Positions 32,051 to 43,601 of a DNA stretch of 64,000 bases are shown here, piece by piece. The notes below the pieces were generated by a model. The model made no database searches. It was not told the origin of the DNA and saw only the letters and a list, made by a program, of their open reading frames with translations. The position numbers were made by a program, and so were the translations under genes. Origin of the DNA: Tetracentron sinense (taxonomy: Eukaryota > Streptophyta > Magnoliopsida > Trochodendrales > Trochodendraceae); assembly GCA_015143295.1 (NCBI GenBank), contig CM026565.1, positions 16,936,548 through 17,000,547 of the forward strand, in the 5' to 3' direction. Each line of letters begins with the position of its first letter. The first letter of the stretch is position 1.

Positions 32051-32323
32051 TCTTTGCCCATACCATACAATTTTCCCCAGCATAAGTCCTTGTCACTCCT
32101 CATCTCCAATAGGTCACCTATTTCCCAAGCGGATGTTTTTTTATTAAGTCTGCTTGTGTCTTTCACTCATCATTGATTGCACCGTCACTGCATACTTGCA
32201 CATCATGCCTGCATACATGCATATCACTGTATTCCCAAAATCCAATCTCTATGTAAAAATATGATGATTCCAGTCTTGTTATTCAATTGCCAACCTAGGC
32301 ATTCTCCGACAAAGAGGGGCAGC
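32051..32323 (+). other. Element X interior, right part, with polypurine tract
   Basis: Short non-coding stretch ending AAAGAGGGGCAGC (32311-32323), a polypurine tract directly before TGTAAGCACCC. X interior excluding insertions is only about 0.65 kb, so X encodes nothing. Confidence 0.6.
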
Positions 32324-34944
32324 TGTAAGCACCCAATTTTTACACCCCTCCCTGAACCATGGTTAAGAAATTTAACTATGGTTAGCCTAGTCAAACCATA
32401 GGTAAACCCTAAGTCAAACCCTAGTCTAACCCTACATTGAACCCTAATCTAACCATAGGATGAACCATAGCTTAACCCTAGTTCAACCCTAGATCAACAC
32501 AAGTTAAACCCTAGGTCAACCCTAGCTAGCCCTAAAATAGCCCTAGTCCAAACCTAAAATAGTAGCCAAGGGCCCAAGGCCTACATAGGAACCAAGCCAA
32601 GGCCATAAGGGCTTAAACCCGTAGGCAAACAAACCCTAGGCCCTATCATGGGCCCAGAACCCTAGCTAAGCCCTAGAAGGAGGGCCCAGCCCAAAAATTC
32701 AAATTTTCCATAAAGTCAATAGTCCATCTACCGACATTTATTTTATGGTAAAACAATTCATACCGCATAGGGTGCATTTAAGCCTGGGCTAACCCATTTT
32801 TGGAAAAACCCTTAAGTGGTGGTAAAAATTCTACTGTTATTTCTCATTTTGCCTAAGAAGAACCCTGTCGAAACCACCACAGGACCTCTCCCCTTCCAAA
32901 ATCTCAATCCAAGAATAGAATAGTCGTCCTGAGGGCTAGCCTAGGCTTCTCATCACTGTAAAAGGACCCCCTCTTTCGCACAGTCACTACCACCACCACC
33001 ATTGGAGCTCGAAGATAGAGGGTAGGACTCCATCTTCCTCCCCACTTCTTCCCTCTTCTGTACACAGCTTGTGAGCCCTTAGTCCTACTCCAGGGGACTT
33101 TGTTTAATTCCTTTTTATTGCAAAACCTAGGAGTTGGGACTCCTCTTTCCTTTCCTTCAAGCAAGGGGATCTTCTCAAGAGAGAAACCCTCGGCAATATA
33201 TCCATTCACGCGTGTAGACACCTCCCAAGCCTTCTAGGGGACCTTCAGTCTATGAAGGATCCCCTGGAAGCGTGTTGGTACAGTGCCATGGGAGAAAAAT
33301 TCATTTTCTGAGAAAAATCTATAATGGCGGTAGAATAACTACCGTCATTCTGGATTTTCATTTTTGCAGTGGCCATAGGCCACATTTGGCGTGTCCTTGG
33401 TCCACTCCAAGGCCTAGTTTAGGTCCCTGAGATCTCCCCTATCCATCTCTGGTCCTCCTAGGGTCACCAGACCAACTTAACCATGGTTAAAATAACCAAA
33501 AATCAAAAATGCCCATGAATGTCGGTAAACAGTCTACCAACATTCTGGAATGTCTTATTCATTGATAAAATGGCCATTGTGGGCCCAATCCAGACTTGGC
33601 CCAGGGCCCAGGCCAAGCCCAGACCCCTTTATAAAGTCCTCTAATCAACCCTAAGGGTCTAGAACCCTCTAGGTGCCCCCCTTGACCTTGCCCCAAGCTA
33701 GCAAAGCCATTTCCAGAATTACTAGAAATGGCAATACAACGTTCACCGCCATTCCAATTCTGTGAAGGATTGGATTGGCGGTAAGGCGTTATTTGCCAAT
33801 TCCAGCTTCTATTAATTTGAGCCTAGCACAAGGCCCATACCAGGTAAGAGACTAGTCTTGGCCCTACCATGCTCTCTAGGCCCACGTCAAACTTTCCTAG
33901 ACCCTTGATCAAGGTTAAACTTACCCCCAGTTAACTTTTAACCATGGTTAAACCTATTTTAACTTTGGGAAAATATGAGTAAACCCATAAAAATCCTAAA
34001 AAAATTTTAAAATGTAGGAAATAATCAAAAATGGACTTTAGAGCATTCCTAACCATGGTTAACTCATTCCTTAACCATGGTTAAACCCATCTAACCTTGT
34101 GAAAAATCCATGAAAATCTCAAAAGAAATGAAAAAATAAAAAAGACCCAAAAATATGATTTGGAACATTTCTAATCATGGTTAATAGTTTAACCATTGTT
34201 AAACTCTCCCTAACTGTGGTTAACCAACTGAATACATGACTAAGCCTTCTTGGGCTTCTAGGTGCAAACATTGGCCTCTGGGCCTAAACCTAGGCCTCCA
34301 GGTCCATACCTTAGCCTCTGGGCTCAAACCTATGCCTCTGGGCCCTTGCCATAGCCTCCAGGCCCATCCTAGGCCTTCGGGCCTAATCACTAGGCCTCCG
34401 GGCCCAATCCATAGCCTTCGGACTTAACCTTTGGCCTCTGAACCCAAACTTTGGCCTCCAGGCCCCAATCCCTTGCCTTCGAGCTTAATCTTTGGCCTCT
34501 GGGCCCATACCCTAAGACCATGCACTTGACCACCCCGATTAATCAAACCTTAGTCTTTGGAGTAAGTCTCAGCTACCCCGATGCACACACACACTCCCCT
34601 AGCGTTGGCACGAACTCATGTGTCAGAACTACACTCGGTCTAATCTCACCCCATGTGAGTACGTAAGCAACCCTACCCGGGTTTGACCCTAGTTAGGATT
34701 TTCTCCTTTATTGGATTAGTATACTCTAAAACTTTTGACATTAATTTGGCTAATACCTAAGGAGTGGGCAACCATTATAAAATGAGGGTCCTATGATGCC
34801 TAACACATTCCCTGGGACTTAATCGAACCTCTTACCTAGAATCACATTGAGACCATTAGACGTTATCCATATCTGAGACCTATCCCTCAGAATTAATAGG
34901 TGGTGACTCCTAATCGAAACCAGTGAGTAAAATTTGTGCTCACA
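32324..34944 (+). mobile_element. Element X, 3' LTR (Ogre/Tat-like)
   Basis: Begins TGTAAGCACCCAATTTT after a polypurine tract, a form I associate with Ogre/Tat LTRs. Rich in TTAACCATGGTTAA palindromes (33478, 33945, 34050, 34075 and others), with a degenerate tandem of 'ggcctctgggcccaaacc' at 34260-34510. The right end is not certain. ORFs inside are low-complexity. Confidence 0.6.
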
Positions 34945-35692
34945 ACGACCATATCTCGTCACATGGCCTCATTTGCTCATTTCACCTCAAGAGTCAAAGC
35001 TCTGCTCTGCAAATTCTAGAGAGAGAAAGTGAGGAGAGAGAAAGAGGAGAGAGATAGGAAGAGAGAGAAAGAAGAGGAAGTCTACCTGAGGTTTTTCAAC
35101 GTTCCCAACTCGTTGGCGACATCTGTTTTCCTCTGGTGTACCTCGATTTACATATATGGAGAGAGATTAGAGAGAGGCTAGAGAGAGAAAGTAGAGGGTA
35201 GAGAGAGAGAAGGTCTATCTTAAGGTATTTCGACGTCCCAGAAATCCATTTTGTCATCTGGAACTTCTAAAAGCACGTAAGAGGTAAAATCCCTTTCCCT
35301 ATTTCCTATTTTCCCTTATTTAAGTTACTTTATCCATGTGGAATGGTTTGTGTGTTGTGGCATTGATGAAAAAGGCCAGCGACCTGATGGAACTTGTATA
35401 GAATGGATGGGAAAGTGTGGAAATGGAGCAGAGGGGTGTAGCTCTCAGTTTCAAGCTATTTACAACTCAAAATTTAGGCTCGGAGTGAATTGCAATCGAT
35501 CGCAGTGGTGTGTCAATCGATCATAGGCATGCAGAACTCGTGCGAAGGATCGTGTGATCGTTGTACTTAGGTATGTCCCAATAGAGTTCGGTTGAGGGTG
35601 ACAAGATACCTTGAGGTGAAATGACTTGAGTCACGGGAGATGACCCGAGATAGGCTGAGTCTGAGGGTAACAAGATACTTTGAGGTGAAAGG
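34945..35692. other. Unclassified repeat-derived DNA with GA-rich tract
   Basis: GAGA-rich microsatellite 35015-35230; an imperfect duplication of about 130 bp (around 35075 and 35210); ATCGATC motifs at 35490-35525 resembling another LTR's palindromes; two copies of GGGTRACAAGATACYTTGAGGTGAAA before the C insertion, continuing at 57614. Probably part of a further LTR family. No gene seen. Confidence 0.4.
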
Positions 35693-36252
35693 TGTAGAGA
35701 CCCCAAATCTTTTTCATGTTTTTACTTCATTGTATTAGGGGTATTATTGCCCTTGTGATGTTTTGATGTTTATTGTATTATATATTTATTTGGTGTGGTG
35801 TAAACTAGGCTTAATCAAACTTGTAACGGAGGGATGTCATATCACACCCTAAACTTTAGGAAGCTCTAGTTTTGGTACCGTTTACTGGAATTGAGTGATT
35901 CTTGAACCATTAGAAAGGTGTTGGAACCCTCTTCGAAGTTCATGTTTAATGTTTTTCCTTATTTTGAGTTTAAGCCAAGTCAATGGTGGGTTTTATCTAA
36001 TGGAATTGCAGATCAGTCAACTTTGGGGATAATTTAGTCTATTAATTATGTGAAATTTAGAAATTCTAAAATGTCAAAAATGTTCGTTTTCAAGAGACGA
36101 ATCCAACCCAAGTTGAATCGTCAAAATCCGTCGAGCGAGTCAAAAGTTATGGCCAAAACGGTACGATGGGTCAGAAATCTACAGAGCACCGATCGCTCGG
36201 TCAGAAGTAGCGATCAATCGGTCCAAAACCGATCGATCGGTATCTATCGACT
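35693..36252 (+). repeat. Element C 5' LTR, piece 1
   Basis: TGTAGAGACCCC start, matching 55159 onward. Includes the first C palindromes (about 36188-36241). Ends at the D insertion with CGACT (36248-36252). Confidence 0.92.
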
Positions 36253-38482
36253 TGTCGCGCCCCAAAATACCCCCTAGGAGTTAAGGGATACTTTAGAGGT
36301 GACTACGTGTACCTGTCAAACCATCCTGTAATGCAAGAGGCTAAACATAATATAATACAATGATAATCAGAGCGCGGAAACTAAACATAAGTGCGGAAGC
36401 ATAAGCCAACTTTTTCTTTTCGTCTATAACTCCAAATAGTATTCCAAGTTAACATATACCAAATACAATCAAAGTTTTGGTGGACATGCCCACCTATCAA
36501 AATACAAAAGGAACTCTCTAACCCTCTCCTCTCAACAGTGGTCGAGGTATGGCCACACCTCCAAGTCCCCATCCTCCAGAGAATGCCATGGGATAGGTGG
36601 CTCCCTCTCCTCTACATACTCCTCCTCGACTTAAGGCTCGGAGTCGAGGACATCCACAGTACCTGCCGACATAAAAGTACGGCTGAGCATGGAATACTCA
36701 GCGAGTACAAACTACTAGCTAACCATAACAATAGCGAAAGCATAACCACAGTGAGCAATACAAGATATTAATTTAAAGCAATAGTGAAAGCATAAGATAC
36801 ATAGCCATATCTTGACATGCATGTATGAATGCAAAAACCTCGGTAAAACTCATGTCTCGGAAACCTTTTTCGTGTCTCGGTCAAATCATGTATGTGTGTC
36901 GTGTCTTGTCTTGTATTTCATGTCTTGATTTGTTCTTGACTTGTATACTTGTGAGCCAGAGGCTAGCACCCTTCCTTAGGCTACCAACCTCCTTGTCATG
37001 TTCTTGTTCCATTTCTCTTGTGAGCCAGAGGCTAGCACCCTTCCTTGGGCTACCAACCTCCTTGTCATGTTCTTGTTCCATTTCTCTTGTGAGCCAGAGG
37101 CTAGCACCCTTCCTTGGGCTACCAACCTCCTTGTCATGTTCTTGTTCCATTTCTTGATTCAACATGTATAATACAATCTTGAAAAACCCGGTTTCATGCA
37201 TGCATGTGTGCTCGTGGGCGTGCCAATAGTGACAATCATGGGGACACGTGTAACAAGAGGGATATCGCATCATATTTCAATTCATAGTATAACATGTAAG
37301 CATTTAGGTGATCAACATGGCATTTGATCAAGTCATCATTTACAAGAATAATTACATAAAGCTTACATCCATTTCCTTTATCAATTTCATTTATTCTTGG
37401 TTTAGGCATATTATCAAACATCCGGTGTGCAACATTTTAGTAGTTTTATTTCCCCTTTTTAGCGCATAAATTTCCAACACAACATCCAAGTAGGTTCATT
37501 ATTCATAGAGTGCCCTTCCACCATTTTCCATACCCACATTTCACCACGTCTAACGGCATCCAATCGCCTCTACATCCACCATTCATACATACAACCCCAC
37601 ATTCACATTTATCTTGTTTAAGTTTAGGAAGTATAGCACATTTCAAGTAAGGGAAGATACAAGACCAACATCATAATGTCAAAGGGGAAAAACTAGATTA
37701 TTGCTAAAGAAAGTTAGTAGAGTGTACTAACCTTAGATCAAGGCTTGATCCTTGGTAAAAACCTTGATTGAAGCTCCAACTTGAAAGAAGAACACCTTTG
37801 CTTGAAGGAGATTCGAGTTAGGGAAGAAACCCCTTTCAAAAACGTGCTTGGGTTGCTGCCCTGGCTTGGAGAATGGTTCACACACGAGCTTGAGCCTCGA
37901 TTTTTGAAGCAACTCGAGTTGGGGTGAGCTATGGTTCTTAAACCCCTTTGATTCCTTCTCCAATGGAAAACCCTAGTTGCAAATCCCCTTCTCCTTTCTC
38001 TCTATCTCTCAAAATCCCTTAATGTTGTAAGTGAGGCCTCAAAGGGTCGAGCAAACCCTTATGGGTAAGGGTTTAACACCCAAAAGACGAAAACGCCCTT
38101 ACTGAATTTCTGTAAAAACGCGAAGACCGAGCGATCGGTGGTTATGACCGATCGATCGGTTGCCTACCGATCGATCGGTGTTATTGACCGATCGACCGGT
38201 GAAAAACTCACTCTCTGGAAAATTTCCCCATACAAAATTTCTGACCGTACGATAGCTACCGAGCGATCGGTGTTCTGCTGGTCCCGACTGTTTTGCCATA
38301 TCTTTTGACTCGCTCGTCGGATTTCGACGATTCAACTTGCGTTGGATCCGTCTTTCGAAAACGAACATTTATGATGTTTCGGAATTTCCGATTTCTCCCT
38401 TATTTATTAATTAGACTACGAAAACGGCCAATTAGCTACGAAAGTGTCATTCATTAAAGATGAAAAAGTCTGGGGTGCTACA
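36253..38482 (-). repeat. Element D 3' LTR (2,230 bp)
   Basis: On the minus strand TGTAGCACCCC...GGGGCGCGACA. Three hairpin repeats (36950-37155), U3 palindromes (38125-38275), short ORF 36532-36672. Confidence 0.95.
36532..36672 (-). pseudogene. LTR short ORF of D 3' LTR, one nonsense codon
   Basis: Same 46-codon frame as 43881-44021, but the TGG of PWVEEEY is TAA. Start ATG TCG GCA GGT and the WPYLDHC end are kept. Confidence 0.6.
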
Positions 38483-38592
38483 TTCTCCCCCTCTTACAAA
38501 AATTTCATCCTCGAAATTTAGACAATGCGTGCTTTACAATTTAAACAACTTAGCATAACAATTCGAAACAAAATTACAAGTCATACACAAAA

Positions 38593-41500
38593 TCATTCAA
38601 ACAACTCGGGGTACTTCGCCTTGACTTCGGCCTCACGTTCCCATGTAGCCTCTTCTCGAGCGTGATGCTGCCATTGCACGAGAACTAGCGGAATAGTCTT
38701 GTTGCGAAGTACTTGGTCTCTTCGATCCAAAATATGAACCGGCTTCTCAACCAAAGTGAGATCCTCTCGAATCTCAACCGGATCAAGCTCGATGACGTGA
38801 GAAGAATCCGGGATGTACTTCCGAAGCTGGGAGATATGAAACACGTTGTGGACCACCGCCATGTGAGCGGGCAAAGCAACACGGTAAGCAACTTCACCGA
38901 CTCGAGTAATGATCTCGAACGGACCCACATATCTCGGGCTAAGCTTGCCTCTTTTCCCGAATCGCATAACACCCTTGGTCGGTGAAATCTTGATAAACAC
39001 AAAGTCACCGACTCGGAATTCAAGATCCCTCCTTCGGTTGTCGGCATAGCTTTTCTGTCTGTCTTGTGCGGTCTTCAACCTCTCCCGTATAACCTTGACC
39101 CTATCCGCGGTTCGTTCAATCAACTCGAGGCCCAAAATATTTCTTTCTCCAACCTCATCCCAATACAAGGGGGATCTACAACTTCTTCCATATAAGGCTT
39201 CAAAAGGTGCCATTTGTATGCTTGCTTGATAACTGTTATTGTAGGCGAATTCCACTAAAGGTAGGTGATCCTCCCAACTTCCTTTAAAATCCAACATACA
39301 AACTCGGAGCATGTCTTCTATCACTTGATTCACCCTCTCTGTTTGCCCGTCGGTCTGTGGGTGGAAAGCCGTGCTAAAGTCTAGTCGGGAACCCATAGCA
39401 TTCTGAAAGCTTTTCCAGAACCTGGATGTGAATCTTGGGTCTCTATCCGACACAATACTCACTGGCACCCCATGCAATCGGACTATTTCCTTGATGTATA
39501 GCGCCGCTAACTGATTGGAGTTGAATGTAGTCCGGTACGGTAAGAAATGAGCGGACTTCGTGAGTCTATTAATAACTACCCATTTAGCATTGGTCTTCTT
39601 GACCGTCTTCGGCAATCCCACGATAAAGTCCATAGAGATATGTTCCCATTTCCACTCGGGAATAGGGAGAGACTGTAAAAGACCCGCCGGTCTCAAATGC
39701 TCTGCTTTCACCGGTTGGCACACCAAGCACCGTGCCACATACTCCACAACCTCCCTCTTCATGTTTCGCCACCAAAAGTGACTCTTGAGGTTCCGATACA
39801 TCTTGGTCCCCCCGGGATGCACTGTGTACTTTGAACGGTGAGCTTCATCCATGATCTCTCTCCGAAGGTCTGCATTGGCTGGGACACAAAGCCTTCCCTT
39901 GAATGTAATAGCACCTCGACTAGTGAGAGAGAAGTCCGTACTACCCTTGGCAATTTCCTTGTCCCGAAAAGCCAACAAGTCAGCATCCGTGGCCTGGTAC
40001 TCCTGGATCAAATCTATAAGGTACGGCCGAACCGTAACATTTGCCAAAACAGGACTGCGGACAGAATCATTCACACTGATGTCCAGATTTGTCAAATCTT
40101 CTAACAGTCTCCATTCCCACACCAACATGTGAGCCAACAACCCCGATGGTTTCCTACTCAAAGCGTCTGCCACCACATTTACTTTTCCTGGGTGATATTG
40201 GATCGTGCACTCATAGTCTTTTAAGAACTCAATCCAACGCCGTTGTCGCAAATTGAGCTCTTTTTGGAAAAAGAGATATTTGAGGCTCTTGTGGTCCGTG
40301 TACACATAGAACTCCACCCCGTACAGATAATGTCGCCAAATTTTGAGTGCAAACACGACCGCCGCAAGCTCCAAGTCGTGAGTGGGGTAGTTCTTTTCAT
40401 GCTCTTTCAACTGCCTTGATGCATAGGCAATGACTTTCTTGTGTTGCATTAGGACACACCCGAGTCCGACGTGCGAGGCATCACTATACACCTCATACCC
40501 AAAAGGTCCAGATGGCACAGTAAGGACAGGGGCTGTGGTGAGGCGTTTCTTCAACTCTTGGAAACTTACTTCACATCGGTCACTCCAACTGAACTTTGCA
40601 CTTTTTCTTGTCAAGTAGGTGAGAGGTGCAGCCAAACTGGAGAATCCCTCCACAAATCTCCGGTAGTAGCCTGCCAATCCGAAGAAACTACGTATCTCCG
40701 TGACGCTCTTGGGCCTCTCCCAACTCATGACTGCCTCAACCTTGGCTGGATCTACAGAAATGCCCTCGGCCAACACCACGTGTCCAAGAAATGCGACCTT
40801 CTCTAGCCAGAACTCGCACTTACTCAATTTGGCATATAGCCTATGCTCTCTCAACATCTCCAGAGCAAGGCGGAGGTCTCGTGCGTGATCTTCCCGTGTC
40901 TGGGAATACACCAAAATGTCATCAATGAATGCAATCACGCATCGATCCAAGTAAGATCGGAACACCCGGTTCATCAAATCCATGAATGCCGCCGATGCAT
41001 TCGTCAGCCCAAAAGGCATGACAAGGAACTCGTAATGCTCATACCGAGTCCTGAAAGCCGTCTTCTGAATATCTCCCGCCTTGATCCTTAATTGGTGATA
41101 CCCCGATCTAAGATCAATTTTGGAGAAGAATCTCGCTCCCTTCAGTTGGTCAAACAAGTCGTCTATCCTCGGCAAGGGATAACGATTCTTGATAGTTACC
41201 TTGTTCAACTGACGGTAGTCTATACACATCCTCATAGACCCGTCCTTCTTCTTTACAAAGAGAACCGGAGCTCCCCACGGCGAGACACTTGGTTGGATGA
41301 AACCAAGTTGTTGTAACTCCTCAATCTGTTTCTTTAATTCTTCAAGCTCTATAGGGGCCATTCTATATGGTGCCCTTGAAATCGGAGCGGTACCCAGAGC
41401 AAGCTCTATAGCGAACTGATCTCTCTATCAGGAGGTAATCCGGGAAGTTCTTCCGGGAACACATCTAAGAACTCACTCACAACTGGAATAGCCGATGAGT

Positions 41501-41924
41501 TTTGTGCTTCTGGGTGTGCTATACTCAAGGCTGCGAGGCGAGCAATGTCCCTCTCTCTTAATCCTCGGAAGTGAAAAGGCTTACCCCCTTCCGACTTGAA
41601 ATTCACCATCTTTTCAAAACACGCAACATGCCCGTGATGGTTTGACAACCAATCCATCCCTAAGATGACATCAAAATCCAAGTCTTGAAAATCTAGGACG
41701 ATGAGATCGGCTAACAGTTCATTCTCCCCCACTTGCACCACACTATCCCTGAATATCTTGTCCGTATCAACTGACTTGCCGAGTGGAGTTGCAATGGTCA
41801 ACTCCCGCTCTAACGGAATAGCCTCAGTCAAAAATCCCTTCGCGAAACTAGGTGACACAAAGGAGTGAGTGGATCCTGTGTCGATCAACACTCGGGCGAG
41901 ACACTCGTCCACTAATAAAGCGCC
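38593..41924 (-). pseudogene. pol: Element D pol: protease, RT, RNase H, integrase (one frameshift)
   Basis: Protease with DTGSTHSF starts just after the spacer (about 41880). The frame breaks near 41411-41423, where GAGATCAGTTCGC lacks one base relative to A's GAGATTGAGTTCGC; downstream 38593-41361 is open for 922 codons. It contains [83 protein letters not shown] and EEATWERE, so all catalytic residues are present and the A integrase break is absent. Function as in A. Confidence 0.95.
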
Positions 41925-42074
41925 TGTGCGATTAAGTAGCTACTATTAGTAGATTTCAAACAACAACAAGCATCATACATAGGTAACCCTTAGTATAAAT
42001 AATCACATAATAAACCATAGAAATTTACACAACTTAGACTCTAGAATTTTTTTTTTTTTTTTTTTTTTGCGTAC
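41924..42074 (-). other. Gag-protease intron-like spacer in D (151 nt)
   Basis: Same donor CAAG|GTACG and acceptor CGCACAG|GCG as A, same phase, and the TACTAAT-like branch sequence (CTACTAATAG). It is longer because of an A run of about 20 (T run at 42050-42068 on the plus strand). The length change does not matter if it is spliced out. Confidence 0.7.
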
Positions 42075-43263
42075 CTTGCACGACATCATCGGATGCACGT
42101 GCGTCTCTCTCCGATAGGGCGAAGACTCGGCCCTGAGTGGCTGGGCGAGGAGGCCGGGTAGACTGTGAGGCCCTCGAAGCCTGAGAAGAGCTAGGCTGAG
42201 ATGTCTGCCTAATCGGGGGCCTGCTCCCCGAAGACTGAGCTGGCAATCGACGTCGGGGACAATCCCGAATCATGTGGCCCTGGTCGCCACAATGAAAACA
42301 GCCTCCTGTAGCCTTCCGACATTCCCCTGCTGGATACCTCCTTCCACAAAGGGTGCAGACATCATGTGAATAAGTGGGAGGAGTATAACCCGTAGCCTGA
42401 GTCACTGCGGGGCGAGGAGCCTGTGGTGCCGAGTACCTCCTCTGTGACTGAGCCGGCCCTGCGGACTGATAAGACATAGTCCTATCTCTCTTCTCCCCTG
42501 AACTACTAGACTGTCCATTTTCTATTCCTCTTCTCTTAAAGAACTCTTCGGAATTCGACTCGGCCAACAATGCCTTGTTCACAACTTCTGAATATGTCTC
42601 ACGTCGGAACATTGAGACACGATCCTTGAGGTAGGCCTTCAACCCCCTCTCTAATTTCCGGGCCTTCATAGCCTCGGTAGCTATCATGTGTGGAGCAAAT
42701 CGAGATAGCTCTGAGAACTTGGCTTCGTAAGCCGCTACAGACATATTACCTTGCTCCAAGGTAATAAATTCAATTTCTTTCTTTTCTTTCATCCCAACCG
42801 GAAAGTACTTCTTGTAGAAAACGTCCAAGAATTCTCCCCATGTCCATTCTTGGCCTTGCCGGGTCAACTCTCGGGTCCGAAGTGCAGACTTCCACCAATG
42901 GTCGGCCTCGCCTTCAAGCATAAAGGCAGCCCATGTGACCCTCTCTACTTCCGTAGGTGCCAATACCGAGAATATCTTCTCAAGTTGCCGAATCCAACCC
43001 TCGGCGACAAGTGGATCAATGCTTCCACAAAAAGTTGGTGGCCTCATCCTCCAGAAAGCTTCTATCCCGGCTTGGGCTCGGTTAGGAGGAGCCGGTATAA
43101 GTGCCGCATTAGGCGGAGTGGCCGGTTGCCTTACCGCCAACATAGCCAAAGTCTCGGCTATGGATGCAAATGCTTGGGCAAAGCCGGGTTGATCATCACC
43201 CGATGGAGCATCACCTCCATTGCCCCTCGTGTTGTACCCGCGACCCCGGGTATTGCGTCTCAT
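42034..43263 (-). CDS. gag: Gag polyprotein of element D
   Basis: Starts MRRNTRG at 43263, nine bases after an acceptor-like TTCTCAG. Retrotrans_gag core with GEADHWW and FITLEQGNMSVAAYEAKF; Cys-His clusters CTLCGRRYPAGEC and CFHCGDQGHMIRDC; Ser/Gln-rich tail to VVQG. The unspliced frame runs on through a lysine stretch made by the A run and stops at 42034. About 15 residues shorter than A before the knuckles. Confidence 0.92.
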   Translation of the reverse strand: MRRNTRGRGYNTRGNGGDAPSGDDQPGFAQAFASIAETLAMLAVRQPATPPNAALIPAPPNRAQAGIEAFWRMRPPTFCGSIDPLVAEGWIRQLEKIFSVLAPTEVERVTWAAFMLEGEADHWWKSALRTRELTRQGQEWTWGEFLDVFYKKYFPVGMKEKKEIEFITLEQGNMSVAAYEAKFSELSRFAPHMIATEAMKARKLERGLKAYLKDRVSMFRRETYSEVVNKALLAESNSEEFFKRRGIENGQSSSSGEKRDRTMSYQSAGPAQSQRRYSAPQAPRPAVTQATGYTPPTYSHDVCTLCGRRYPAGECRKATGGCFHCGDQGHMIRDCPRRRLPAQSSGSRPPIRQTSQPSSSQASRASQSTRPPRPATQGRVFALSERDARASDDVVQGTQKKKKKKNSRV

Positions 43264-43271
43264 GATTTCTC

Positions 43272-43531
43272 CTGAGAACGACAATACAACATGAGTCTAA
43301 CTTGGATACGCATTTAGTACAATTTTCGCAATTCACTCAATACATATTCATCAAGCATATTTAATAAGCATAACACTATTAACGCACACATGGTATACAC
43401 AACAATGGCATCAGATACAATCCATGTTCCTAGCGTAGGACTCTATGTTCGGTTGGAGTTCAACCTACCTTGACTAGGACTAACTTGTTAGTCCATACTT
43501 GGAATACAACTCTTTAAGGTAATTCTAATAC
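43272..43531 (-). other. Candidate 5' UTR intron of D
   Basis: ACTAG|GTATTAG donor-like and TTCTCAG|GAG acceptor-like sites at the same places as in A; about 260 nt. Confidence 0.4.
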
Positions 43532-43585
43532 CTAGTTCAATCATGGTATCATTCCTATGTGACCCTAGGGACTCTAATGCCTAGA

Positions 43586-43597
43586 GCTCTGATACCA
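43586..43597 (-). other. Element D primer binding site
   Basis: TGGTATCAGAGC on the minus strand, a few bases from the 5' LTR. Confidence 0.93.
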
Positions 43598-43601
43598 CCT
43601 C

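Noticed and set aside
32395..32530. AACCCTA-rich stretch suggesting interstitial telomere repeat
   Set aside because: Units vary in length and sequence with no run of perfect CCCTAAA; it is part of the X LTR low-complexity region.
34236..34666. Repetitive 63- and 71-codon frames
   Set aside because: Translation of the 'ggcctctgggccc' tandem; no family resemblance.
35338..35526. 62-codon frame starting MEWFVCCGIDEKG
   Set aside because: Isolated, in repeat-derived DNA, and ends in ATCGATC repeats; no support beyond being open.
36825..37273. 110- and 130-codon frames with repeated SLVSQRLAPF or EMEQEHDKEV residues
   Set aside because: They translate the D hairpin repeats on both strands; the repeat unit happens to lack stops.
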